The notes under the pieces were generated by a model. It was not told the origin of the DNA. It saw only the letters and a list, made by a program, of their open reading frames with translations, and did no database searches. From positions 1 to 40,622 of IMG/VR virus record IMGVR_UViG_3300046010_015986: a stretch of 40,622 nt of DNA, one strand, 5' to 3'. The first letter of the stretch is position 1; each line of letters begins with the position of its first letter. Shown one piece after another: positions 8,217-15,511 of this stretch. This DNA comes from a virus. Both the position numbers and the translations under genes were made by a program.

Positions 8217-8974
8217 AGCTTGTCAAAATAAGGGCAAGTATTTTTATAATCACAAAATCTACAATGATTTCCAGTTGTTCCAATTGCATCGTTTGGATTC
8301 ATGGCATAAATTTCCTTATAGGTATTTAAAAGCTCTGTTCCTGCAGAATCTAGAGATTCTTGAGTAAATCCAGTCGAAATTAAATTTGGTCCTTCGAGAT
8401 AATACAAAGCTGCCATAATGTTTTCGGCTTTTGCTCCAAAATGCTTTTGAATAATTCTTCCATAACATCGTAATTGCAAATCTTTTCCAATATTTCCTTT
8501 TGTTTTTCTCCATGGACCTTTTTTTGTTGTTTTATAATCAAGAATGAAATATTTATCTCCACGAATGATCAATCGATCAATAAATCCTTTAATCATTCTT
8601 TTGTTTGGATTATCAAGATCATAATTGAATTCCCATTCTAGTTCTCCATCAAATCCAATTCGATCTGTTAAAACTTTAATGTTTTTCAAATGAACAGGTA
8701 ATTTTTCTGTATATTGAACTGGCAATGGAGGAGATTTAGTAGTTCCTTCTAAAAATATTTTTCCATTCAAAACATCAGAAGCAATTTCTGAAATTTCTCT
8801 TTTTCCTTTTTCTTCAACATAATTTTCTGCAACTTTATGGACAATTTTTCCATAAGTGAAGTGGTCTGCAGTTGGTTCTTCTGATACAATCTTCAAATGA
8901 TAGCGATATTTGTATTGTGCTTTGCAAGTATCAAAGCATTGTTTTCTCGAAACGGAAATATGTTCAATGTTCAT
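8213..8974 (-). CDS. Cas4/RecB-like PD-(D/E)XK exonuclease with Fe-S cysteines
   Basis: The 253-residue protein has the RecB-family nuclease motifs in order: GKIVH with H46, GFID with D133, LDYKTT with D146 and K148, and LQLRCYG with Q167. Four cysteines fit an iron-sulphur cluster of the Cas4/AddB kind: one from C13/C17 near the N-terminus, then C238-x-x-C241-x5-C247 at the C-terminus. These enzymes degrade or resect DNA ends. No cas1, cas2 or repeat array is present, so this is a phage recombination or DNA-processing nuclease rather than a CRISPR component. It lies back-to-back with the primase-like gene (41-base gap), and GAGG precedes its ATG. Family is firm; polarity and role are not. 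Confidence 0.88.
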   Translation of the reverse strand: MNIEHISVSRKQCFDTCKAQYKYRYHLKIVSEEPTADHFTYGKIVHKVAENYVEEKGKREISEIASDVLNGKIFLEGTTKSPPLPVQYTEKLPVHLKNIKVLTDRIGFDGELEWEFNYDLDNPNKRMIKGFIDRLIIRGDKYFILDYKTTKKGPWRKTKGNIGKDLQLRCYGRIIQKHFGAKAENIMAALYYLEGPNLISTGFTQESLDSAGTELLNTYKEIYAMNPNDAIGTTGNHCRFCDYKNTCPYFDKL

Positions 8975-9015
8975 GTGTTTTTACCTCAAGTAATTCTAAG
9001 TCAAAAGGTCAACTC

Positions 9016-10065
9016 ATGGCAATAAACTTTGACAAATTTGTTGAATGGGCAGAATCAAGATTTAAAGATGTTGTTGTCACAGATAAAGAAATAAAGATTA
9101 ACAGCATCTTTACATCAGATGATAAACATCACTTATGGTGTTCTCCTACTGGTGGAAGAAAAGAATATAAATTTGGAGCATTTCATTGCTGGAAAACAAA
9201 TAAAGGTGGCGATCTCATCAAATTGGTCAGACTTGTTGATAATTGTTCAAGAGAAGAAGCTTTATCGACCCTTTGTGGTTATAAAACTATTACACAATTA
9301 GAAAAAGATATTGATGAATTTCTTGGAGATACTACCTCATATCTTTCAGAAGATTCTAAAGATTCTGAAAAATCAAAGTTTTCTTTGCCATCTGGATCAT
9401 ATTTAATTAGCGATCTTGGCACCAATAATTGGTATAGACAGAAATCTGAAGAATATCTTACAAACAGAAAAATACCAATTGATGGTTATTATGTTTGTAT
9501 GGAAGAACCTTATAAGGGAAGAATCGTGATCCCTTATTACGGAAAATCTGGCGAGCTTATTTATTGGAATTCCCGCAGTATAAGCCAAAAATCAAAACTT
9601 CGTTATTTGGGACCTCCAAAGTCGTGTGGTGTTGGTAAAGAAGATGTCATTTACATGGCGGGTAAATGGGCTACATCAGGCAGTATTGTGCATGTTTGCG
9701 AAGGCGAATTTAATGCAAAAAGCTTACAATTATCAGAATTGAACGCATGTGCTTGTGGTGGTAAAAATATGAGTGAAAAACAAGCAATTATGCTTTCTGA
9801 TTATCGAATTGTTGTATGTCTGGATAGGGATAAGGCGGGAACGCATGGAACCATGAAAATGTTAAATATGTTATCTTTAAGTAAAAATTTGCAAAGTAAT
9901 GACAAATTAATGTATGTAAGACCACCAGAAAAATACAATGATTGGAATGAGATGTATATTGATGCTGGAACGGCATTAGTGCATAATTGGATTCATAGTA
10001 GATCTAAATCAGTTGATTTCTCTGCTCCGCATGGTATGGCTGGTGATATTGTTCAATTCTCTTAA
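9016..10065 (+). CDS. DnaG-type primase-like protein with TOPRIM domain
   Basis: I start at ATG 9016, preceded by AAAGG; an ORF extension upstream to 8872 would run across the divergent nuclease gene. The 349-residue product has an N-terminal zinc-finger-like part (about 38-66) matching the CHC2 pattern only partly: H39-x-x-C42 and H57-C58 remain, but the final Cys is missing before the GGDLIKLV helix. The TOPRIM core follows, with E229 in CEGEFNA and D270-x-D272 in CLDRDKAG, the metal-binding residues of primases. There is no helicase domain. It probably makes primers for phage DNA replication. It leads the plus-strand run containing the membrane module. Confidence 0.85.
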   Translation: MAINFDKFVEWAESRFKDVVVTDKEIKINSIFTSDDKHHLWCSPTGGRKEYKFGAFHCWKTNKGGDLIKLVRLVDNCSREEALSTLCGYKTITQLEKDIDEFLGDTTSYLSEDSKDSEKSKFSLPSGSYLISDLGTNNWYRQKSEEYLTNRKIPIDGYYVCMEEPYKGRIVIPYYGKSGELIYWNSRSISQKSKLRYLGPPKSCGVGKEDVIYMAGKWATSGSIVHVCEGEFNAKSLQLSELNACACGGKNMSEKQAIMLSDYRIVVCLDRDKAGTHGTMKMLNMLSLSKNLQSNDKLMYVRPPEKYNDWNEMYIDAGTALVHNWIHSRSKSVDFSAPHGMAGDIVQFS

Positions 10066-10088
10066 ATTCATTCTCTATTAGGTGTGAC

Positions 10089-10454
10089 ATGAAACAAACC
10101 ACTTTGAAAAAAATGACGGAACTTTTTATTGGTAAAATATGCACAATATTGACCGAGCCAATTGCTAAATCAAATTTTAGTGATCCTCAATTCGCAGATT
10201 TTTTCACTGGTGTTGTTGATTCTATAGATGAAGATGGAATTTTCACAACACATACATTGACTGGTTGTAAAAATTTCTATCAATTTAAAAATGTTGTTGG
10301 GATTATAGAAGAACAAGTGCTTAATGAAGAAAATCCAGAACATAAAAAAATTATAAACGATATGATTAAATCTAAAGAAAATAAAATAAACGAGAATACA
10401 AATGATTCGCAATTCATAAATATAGATGAGCTTTCGGATTTAGCCAAAAAATAA
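10089..10454 (+). CDS. Small protein with possible Sm/SH3-like barrel
   Basis: The 121-residue product has a beta-rich N-terminal half: IGKICTIL, then FTGVVDSIDEDGIFTTH, then FYQFKNVVGI. That spacing of short strands with a central Gly-Val turn resembles small SH3 or Sm-like barrels. The C-terminal 45 residues are charged, Asn/Lys-rich and probably disordered. No signal or membrane segment is present. It sits 23 bases after the primase-like gene and 14 bases before the MotA-like gene. Binding to nucleic acid or protein is possible, but the fold call is only a pattern impression. Confidence 0.6.
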   Translation: MKQTTLKKMTELFIGKICTILTEPIAKSNFSDPQFADFFTGVVDSIDEDGIFTTHTLTGCKNFYQFKNVVGIIEEQVLNEENPEHKKIINDMIKSKENKINENTNDSQFINIDELSDLAKK

Positions 10455-10468
10455 AATATAAGGAAATT

Positions 10469-10966
10469 ATGAAAAATCTATTATTCTTACAATGGCACTT
10501 AATTTTCACTTTCATTTGTGTAATATCAATAATTTTATTTCAATGCGGTATAGCAAAAGAAATCTGGATTAAAGATTCAAGTTTTTTAAGTTATATTACA
10601 TATATTATATTCTTAATTTGTTCTCTTCATGCAGGAAACCTGTGTTATCAAATTTCTAAAATTTCTAAAAATTCAAAAGATATTGCCATTTATAAAAATA
10701 AATCAGAGATAGGATGGTTTGTAAGTGAGCTTTGTTTGACATTGGGAATGATGGGAACAATTATTGGTTTCATTATGATGCTTTCTGGCTTTAATTCATT
10801 AGACATTCAAAATATCACATCTGTTCAAGCTCTGCTCACACAATTGGGCGGAAGTATGGCTACTGCGTTATACACAACAATCGTTGGTTTGGTTTGTGGT
10901 AGTATTCTAAAATTGCAATTCTTTCTTATTGCTATTGAACTTGATAAATTAGAAAACAATATTTAA
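10469..10966 (+). CDS. MotA/TolQ/ExbB-like proton-channel subunit
   Basis: The 165-residue membrane protein has four hydrophobic spans (about 8-26, 40-58, 86-106, 127-157). The last two carry the family signature: GMMGTIIGFIMML, then GGSMATALYTTIVGLVCG, including the pore-facing Thr region (T96, T136/T137). In known systems (MotA, TolQ, ExbB, ZorA) five such subunits surround a dimer of a D-bearing partner and turn proton flow into mechanical work. This version is shorter than TolQ or MotA and lacks a long cytoplasmic domain or tail. The next gene encodes the expected single-span, Asp-bearing partner, 9 bases downstream. AAGGA precedes the ATG. Channel activity is inferred from family and context. 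Confidence 0.8.
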   Translation: MKNLLFLQWHLIFTFICVISIILFQCGIAKEIWIKDSSFLSYITYIIFLICSLHAGNLCYQISKISKNSKDIAIYKNKSEIGWFVSELCLTLGMMGTIIGFIMMLSGFNSLDIQNITSVQALLTQLGGSMATALYTTIVGLVCGSILKLQFFLIAIELDKLENNI

Positions 10967-10975
10967 TGAGGTTAA

Positions 10976-11617
10976 ATGAACTTTAGAAAAAACTATTCTT
11001 GTAACACTTCATTTTTAGATTTGCTTTTCAACATGTTGTTAGCTTTTACTTGCCTATTTATTCTTTCATTTGCATTGATAAATCAAAATAAAAAAACTCC
11101 TGAGTCTAAAGCTTCATATCTAATAACTTTTGTTTGGGGAAAAGAACTTGATAATGATGTTGATGCTTATGTAGAAGATCCAGAAGGAAACTTAGTTTGT
11201 TTTGGAAGACGAGAAGATGGATTGATGCATCTTGATCGTGATGATCTTGGTCACAGAAATGATACTGTACAAACAAAATTTGGCACAATTGTATATTCAG
11301 AAAATAAAGAAATAGTCACCCTAAGAGGCACATCTGTTGGTGAATATTGTGTTAATGTTCACGCTTATAATTTCAATGATCAAAAGCCAACAGAAGTTAT
11401 TGTTCAATTAGAAAAAGTAAGTCCAACATATGGTGTCTTAATTCAGAGAAAAATAACATTAATGAAAAATGGCGATGAAAAAACAGCTTTTCGTTTTAAA
11501 ATTAATGGAAAAGGCGAATTAGCTGGCATTTCAGAGATTGAAAAGAAATTGCTTGGTAGAAAGCCAAAAGAAAGTGAACCAGCTAGAACACCTATAATCC
11601 CACCAGAAATTCCTTGA
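10976..11617 (+). CDS. ExbD/MotB-like stator subunit fused to a DUF2135-like domain
   Basis: The 213-residue product has a short cytoplasmic N-terminus and one membrane span (about 13-35: FLDLLFNMLLAFTCLF onward) with an Asp, D15, at its start, where ExbD, TolR and MotB keep their proton-carrying Asp. The outer part is not the OmpA peptidoglycan-binding domain of MotB or ZorB, nor obviously TolR. Instead residues about 48-180 resemble DUF2135/YfaP-type beta domains: a VDAYVEDPEGNLV strand-turn, an acidic HLDRDD stretch and a YCVNVHAYNF strand. Two cysteines (C75, C125) could pair outside the cytoplasm. A Pro-rich tail ends it. GAGG precedes the ATG, and the next gene starts 6 bases later. The pairing with the MotA-like gene is the strongest evidence. 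Confidence 0.75.
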   Translation: MNFRKNYSCNTSFLDLLFNMLLAFTCLFILSFALINQNKKTPESKASYLITFVWGKELDNDVDAYVEDPEGNLVCFGRREDGLMHLDRDDLGHRNDTVQTKFGTIVYSENKEIVTLRGTSVGEYCVNVHAYNFNDQKPTEVIVQLEKVSPTYGVLIQRKITLMKNGDEKTAFRFKINGKGELAGISEIEKKLLGRKPKESEPARTPIIPPEIP

Positions 11618-11623
11618 GGTCTT

Positions 11624-12244
11624 ATGGACATAAATGCAATTGGTATTCCATTAACATTCTTAGTATTATGTGCTATTGGTTTATGGATGATTATATTTTC
11701 TAAAGGATTTTGGGCTTTTAAAACTTTATTTATAACATTTTGTTTGTATTTTAGTTTTGCTATGTGGTTTTCTCTTAGTGATTTAAGTGGATGGGCGACA
11801 TCCGTTGCTATGCCTCAGAAATCAATTATTCATTGGATTCTTGTTCAAGAGCCATCTAAATTCAATAAAAAAGATGATGGTGGTATATTTGTTTGGGCTA
11901 CTGAAGCAGACACAGAAAATAAAGTTATAGAAAAAAGTATTATTTATTTATTGAAACCATTTTCAATTCGTAAGAATAGTGTTGAACCACGAGCTTACAG
12001 ATTATCTTACTCAGAAGAATTGCATCAAAATGCTGCAAAAGCAATGCAAATGATTATGAGTGGCAAAACAATTATTGGAGAAAAATCTGGCAATGGAACA
12101 GGAGAGGCAGAGGCATTAGGAAAAGAGAGTCATGGCGAAAGTAAGGGAAATGGAAGTGGTAGTTTAAGCCAAGAGCAAGTTTTTAGATTTTATGAATTGC
12201 CACCATTTAAATTGCCAGAAAAAATAACTGGCAGAAGCAATTAA
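11624..12244 (+). CDS. Two-span membrane protein, third gene of the proton-channel module
   Basis: The 206-residue product has two clear hydrophobic spans (about 8-26 and 31-50), then a soluble region of mixed structure (about 60-150), a Gly/Glu/Ser-rich linker (about 150-180) and a short C-terminal tail ending in PPFKLPEK. I do not recognise the family. It follows the ExbD-like gene by 6 bases with GAGG overlapping the junction, so the three membrane genes are almost certainly co-translated. By position it could be an accessory stator subunit, an effector, or a holin-like protein, though the long soluble domain argues against a simple holin. Its TAA sits in TTAA shared with the facing small gene. 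Confidence 0.7.
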   Translation: MDINAIGIPLTFLVLCAIGLWMIIFSKGFWAFKTLFITFCLYFSFAMWFSLSDLSGWATSVAMPQKSIIHWILVQEPSKFNKKDDGGIFVWATEADTENKVIEKSIIYLLKPFSIRKNSVEPRAYRLSYSEELHQNAAKAMQMIMSGKTIIGEKSGNGTGEAEALGKESHGESKGNGSGSLSQEQVFRFYELPPFKLPEKITGRSN

Positions 12245-12420
12245 AATTCTGGATCTTTATTTTTTAACCAATTTGAAAAAAATTCATTTTTCATCTCTAA
12301 CTTATTTGGAAGTTTTTTGAATTTTTTGGTTTTTTTAGCCCATTTTTCGCAATCAACCTTGCCGCCAAATCCTTTGCTAGCAAAGCATGCTTTCCATTGG
12401 GATTTACTTTTAAATGGCAT
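12241..12420 (-). CDS. Small MPFKSK-type phage protein (59 aa)
   Basis: This 59-residue basic protein begins MPFKSKSQWKACFA and continues through a KWAKKTKKFKKLP segment. That matches the layout of a short phage protein family that opens MPFKS-x-x-Q and contains a W-x-K/E-x-T-x-x-LP region. Its role is unknown to me. The ATG overlaps the TAA of the upstream acidic protein by one base (TAATG), and its own TAA shares TTAA with the facing membrane-protein gene. Both junctions support it as real. Confidence 0.7.
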   Translation of the reverse strand: MPFKSKSQWKACFASKGFGGKVDCEKWAKKTKKFKKLPNKLEMKNEFFSNWLKNKDPEF

Positions 12421-13688
12421 TATGATCTCTCATTAATTAAAATTTTTATATAATTTTTTTTCTGTTCAAGATTTAATGGCAATAAAGGTGATACACATTC
12501 AATGGTAGATTCAATTGGAGAATCTCCATCACTAATTATTTCATTTACAATAATCTTATATTCGTGTAATAGATCTTCGAACTCTTCTTTTTCCATATGA
12601 TCAATAAGAGCCGTGTTTAATTTTTCTTCTAATTTTTCAAATTCATCTTTTAAAGATGGACTTGCATTTTTCTTCCACTTTGAAAATAATTTTTTATATG
12701 GTTCTTTTTTTCTTAAGGCAGATTTAATTTTTTTGAAAGTTGCAATTGTTTCGTCAAGGTTAAATGGGAATTTTTCTTCTTCTGGTGATTCAGACTCATC
12801 GCCAGAACGACTAGGGATAGGACCAGTTCCGTGAATGGAATCTTTAATACTTAACCAAAGCTTTTCATCTGGATTTCTTCTATAAATTTCTAAATCTTTT
12901 TTTATTTTTTCATAAATATCATCTGGCATTTTTTTCTTTTTTGCTTCTTCTAATTCTTCATATGCATCTGCTATTTTCTTTTCTAAAAAAGGGTCTGCTT
13001 CTGGTTCTGGCTCTGGTTCTGGTTCTGGACTTTTCAATAGTTCTTCAATAGCTTGACATGCAGCTTCTATTTCGCCACGATTAATCATAGATTTTATTTT
13101 AAAATAATCTTTATGACTTATTTTTCCATCTCTATGTTTGTTTTCTAAATCAATACGACATTGATCTCCATCCTTATTGTCTGTTTCTGGAGATGATTCG
13201 GCTTCTGGAGATCCAGAAGTTTTAGAAAAATTTGAAAATAACTTTTTAAGTGTAATTTTAAGAGTTTTAGACCAATCATCAATTAAGCGCATAATTCTTA
13301 AATTATCAGTGCCATCTGCCTCATTGATTGAATTAATATTTTCTTCAAGTTTATCAAATAGAGATTTAATCTCCATGTATTCTTGTAAAGTTAAAGTTTG
13401 TGGATTGAAAGATTCTACTTTAGGGGCAGAAGCTCCAACTTTGGGAGCAGAAGCAGTCGGATCTTTTTTTGAAGAACCAGCGAAGTCACCAAGAGTATTG
13501 ATGAAATAATAGGGATTTTTTTGGTTATAACGACCATGCCAAGCATTAGATACGAAATTCTTAAACCTATCCCACAATCCACGCTTCTGAAATCCATCAC
13601 CAGAAATAATTTGTTTTTTGAGAATGGATACCAAATAATCTACAGATTGATCTATCTTACTCATTGATTCGGCATTCAAATCTGGCAT
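12420..13688 (-). CDS. Large acidic/basic helical protein with Pro-Glu tract
   Basis: I start at ATG 13688, with AGGAG 5 bases upstream, giving 422 residues; an upstream ATG at 13712 lacks such a site. Residues 1-60 form a helical, basic, Trp-containing segment. The middle holds charged predicted coiled-coil stretches and a PEPEPEPEPE tract (about residue 225-235), probably a flexible spacer. Further lysine/glutamate-rich helices follow. Nothing enzymatic or membrane-associated is visible. The modular helical-linker-helical layout could suit a scaffold, an internal head protein or an adaptor, but I do not recognise a family. It is coupled to the MPFKSK gene downstream. Confidence 0.7.
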   Translation of the reverse strand: MPDLNAESMSKIDQSVDYLVSILKKQIISGDGFQKRGLWDRFKNFVSNAWHGRYNQKNPYYFINTLGDFAGSSKKDPTASAPKVGASAPKVESFNPQTLTLQEYMEIKSLFDKLEENINSINEADGTDNLRIMRLIDDWSKTLKITLKKLFSNFSKTSGSPEAESSPETDNKDGDQCRIDLENKHRDGKISHKDYFKIKSMINRGEIEAACQAIEELLKSPEPEPEPEPEADPFLEKKIADAYEELEEAKKKKMPDDIYEKIKKDLEIYRRNPDEKLWLSIKDSIHGTGPIPSRSGDESESPEEEKFPFNLDETIATFKKIKSALRKKEPYKKLFSKWKKNASPSLKDEFEKLEEKLNTALIDHMEKEEFEDLLHEYKIIVNEIISDGDSPIESTIECVSPLLPLNLEQKKNYIKILINERS

Positions 13689-13731
13689 AATAACTCCTAA
13701 TAGGTGCAACAAAAATGCTGCTATTCAAAGA

Positions 13732-13739
13732 TATATATG
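13732..13739 (-). promoter_or_regulatory. Candidate AT-box promoter for the Pro-Glu tract gene
   Basis: On the minus strand a TATATAT box lies about 43 bases before the ATG at 13688, inside the 72-base gap after the tandem-domain gene. It matches the boxes seen before 3327, 7338 and 17146. Evidence is limited to position and composition. Confidence 0.25.
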
Positions 13740-13760
13740 ATTTGAATTACTTAAATTGAC

Positions 13761-14213
13761 TTATTGATTGCTAACATATTCATTGATTTTCTTCAAAGAC
13801 ATCAAACAAGAATCAAATCGGTGAAATTCACTTGATAAATATTCAAGGGAAAGTTCATCAAATTTATCACTTCCATCATCATCAATTTCAAAATAAACAG
13901 CTTTTCCTTTTTTCCCAAGAACTTTATATTTGTGCATAAGGATATAAGCTGCAGCACCTAAATCTGTAACATATCTTTGACTTTTTGCTTGAAATGAATA
14001 GTCTCCAATTTTTTTCAAAGACATAATACATGCGTCAAAACGATGAAATTCACTCGATAAATAATCAAGAGTCAATTGATCAAAATGATCGTTTGATTTA
14101 TTTTCATCTGTCGAAAAAAGAATATCTTTTCCTCTTTTTCCAACCACCTTATAATCATGCATAAGTAAATATGCTGCAGCACCAAGATCACTAATGTTTT
14201 TATAATTTGCCAT
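13761..14213 (-). CDS. Tandem-duplicated DUF5659-like protein
   Basis: The 150-residue product is two copies of a roughly 75-residue unit. Each contains DLGAAAYxLMHxYKVxGKxGK, a D/N-rich turn, then LxxEY/DYLSSEFHRFDxCxMSLKKI. The copies are highly similar, so the duplication is either recent or constrained. The unit looks like the small phage domain known as DUF5659, whose function is not established. I use ATG 14213 rather than the upstream ATG at 14258, because the latter would overlap the actin-like gene and give a basic, low-complexity leader. The gene follows the actin-like ATPase by 22 bases. Tandem domains could bind a repetitive partner such as a filament or nucleic acid, but this is speculation. 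Confidence 0.75.
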   Translation of the reverse strand: MANYKNISDLGAAAYLLMHDYKVVGKRGKDILFSTDENKSNDHFDQLTLDYLSSEFHRFDACIMSLKKIGDYSFQAKSQRYVTDLGAAAYILMHKYKVLGKKGKAVYFEIDDDGSDKFDELSLEYLSSEFHRFDSCLMSLKKINEYVSNQ

Positions 14214-14235
14214 GTTTTTTCTTTCTTTCTTTGTT

Positions 14236-15240
14236 TTATCTTGCGTTTTCTGCAGCAATTAAACATCCACGAGCCACACTATAGAGTGGGTCTTCTGGAC
14301 GAATAACATCACCAATTTTAATTGGCAATTTGGCTTGCATGATCGTATCTCTAAACATCTTATCAAAACCGGGAGGAGAAGATGTACCACCAGCAATTAC
14401 GATATCTACAGGCGTATCACTATGGACTGCTTTGTTGGAAGTTGATAATCCTTTTTTAATTTCAGCGATTGTATGCTCAATCATAATTCTATATTGGGTT
14501 TGAATTGCTCGTTCAACCATAGTTGTTGGAACAGCACCCAAATCAACTTTTGTTTTTTCTTTATTGATATAAGTAGGAGTATCGCCAGTAGCCTTTGCAG
14601 CTTGTCTGTCAATCCAATCGCCACTATTTACAATGGCAAATTTAAATAATGGATTTCCATACATCGAATAACAAAGGTTTACCATTCCGGCACCAAAAGA
14701 AATGCCAATTCCCGTATATGCTTTTTTACCCAATTCTGCATAAACCAATGCTAATGCTTCGTTGATTGGATGTGCGTTAACTTTATATCCCTTATCAGAT
14801 TCGTATGCCTTGAAAATAGCCTCAAGAACCTTAGTATGATAATCGGCATCAGTATCTTCATTAATTGCATTTGCTGGAACGCAATAATATAAAGTTTCAT
14901 TGTCTTGTTTTACACCATCAAGCAAGCTATGAATCATAATATTCAAAATTTGAAAAGCATCTTTTTCTTTTGGATTAACACATCCACCAGACATTGGTCG
15001 TTTAAGCTCAAGTTGGCTAATTGTATATGCCATATTTACTGCAGCTTCTCCAATTACATAAGCAACATCGTCTCGCTCAATAATAGGCGCACCAGCTTGT
15101 TTCATCATGTCAAATACATATCTGTTTTCTAAAGGAAGTTCAATAAACGCATTTATTTCACGATGATTTACAAAATTTTTATTTTCATCTCTTTGGCAGC
15201 AAACCAAATTGTAGGTTCCAACATCAAATCCAATTGCCAT
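14236..15240 (-). CDS. Actin/Hsp70-fold ATPase (bacterial actin-like, ParM/Alp type)
   Basis: The 334-residue protein carries the actin-superfamily nucleotide pocket: phosphate-1 GFDVGTYN (4-11) with D6, a connect-1-type NEALA (160-164) with E161, phosphate-2 GISFGAGMVNL (179-189), a SGDWID segment (207-212) like the GGDxID of Hsp70/MreB, and the adenosine motif VIAGGTSSPPG (281-291). The length matches ParM and Alp filaments rather than DnaK, and there is no substrate-binding domain. AAGGAG precedes the ATG. Likely roles are phage genome segregation, positioning of replication centres, or transport to the cell membrane. A small upstream gene (15250-15480) is in the position of a filament adaptor. 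The exact subfamily is not identifiable by eye. Confidence 0.85.
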   Translation of the reverse strand: MAIGFDVGTYNLVCCQRDENKNFVNHREINAFIELPLENRYVFDMMKQAGAPIIERDDVAYVIGEAAVNMAYTISQLELKRPMSGGCVNPKEKDAFQILNIMIHSLLDGVKQDNETLYYCVPANAINEDTDADYHTKVLEAIFKAYESDKGYKVNAHPINEALALVYAELGKKAYTGIGISFGAGMVNLCYSMYGNPLFKFAIVNSGDWIDRQAAKATGDTPTYINKEKTKVDLGAVPTTMVERAIQTQYRIMIEHTIAEIKKGLSTSNKAVHSDTPVDIVIAGGTSSPPGFDKMFRDTIMQAKLPIKIGDVIRPEDPLYSVARGCLIAAENAR

Positions 15241-15249
15241 ATTTTCTCC

Positions 15250-15480
15250 TTATGATTTTTTCCCAAAGTTTAATTTTGGTACATTTCCAAAATCGGGTAT
15301 TTGCCAAGCAACATCATCTTTTTTCTTTTCTTCTTTTTCATCACTAACTTTTGCTGCTTGTGCATTAACTGCAACACCTAAGGTATTCAAATTGATATTT
15401 AAATCAATACTTATAGAAAGCTTACATTCGCCATCTTTCGTAATTACTTTAACATCACTAGACTTTATAAGTTGTGCCAA
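15250..15480 (-). CDS. Small acidic/basic protein upstream of the actin-like gene
   Basis: The 76-residue product has an N-terminal beta-like part (SDVKVITKDGECKLSISIDL), an alternating hydrophobic N/L segment, a charged EKEEKKKDD linker and a C-terminal peptide PKLNFGKKS. It ends 9 bases before the actin-like ATPase start and so is almost certainly co-expressed. ParM-type systems usually pair with a small DNA-binding adaptor. This protein has no visible ribbon-helix-helix, so a partner role is contextual inference only. Confidence 0.6.
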   Translation of the reverse strand: MAQLIKSSDVKVITKDGECKLSISIDLNINLNTLGVAVNAQAAKVSDEKEEKKKDDVAWQIPDFGNVPKLNFGKKS

Positions 15481-15511
15481 TTTAACCTCTTGTATTTAAT
15501 ATAGTTTATCA

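Noticed and set aside
8213-8974. CRISPR-associated Cas4
   Set aside because: No cas1, cas2 or repeat array is nearby; phage-type RecB/Cas4-like nucleases are common outside CRISPR loci.
10469-12244. Zorya defence system
   Set aside because: The ExbD-like protein lacks the OmpA-like domain, the MotA-like protein lacks the long cytoplasmic tail of ZorA, and no ZorC, ZorD or ZorE helicase/nuclease gene is adjacent.
11624-12244. Holin
   Set aside because: Two spans fit, but a 150-residue soluble region and no neighbouring endolysin make this unlikely.
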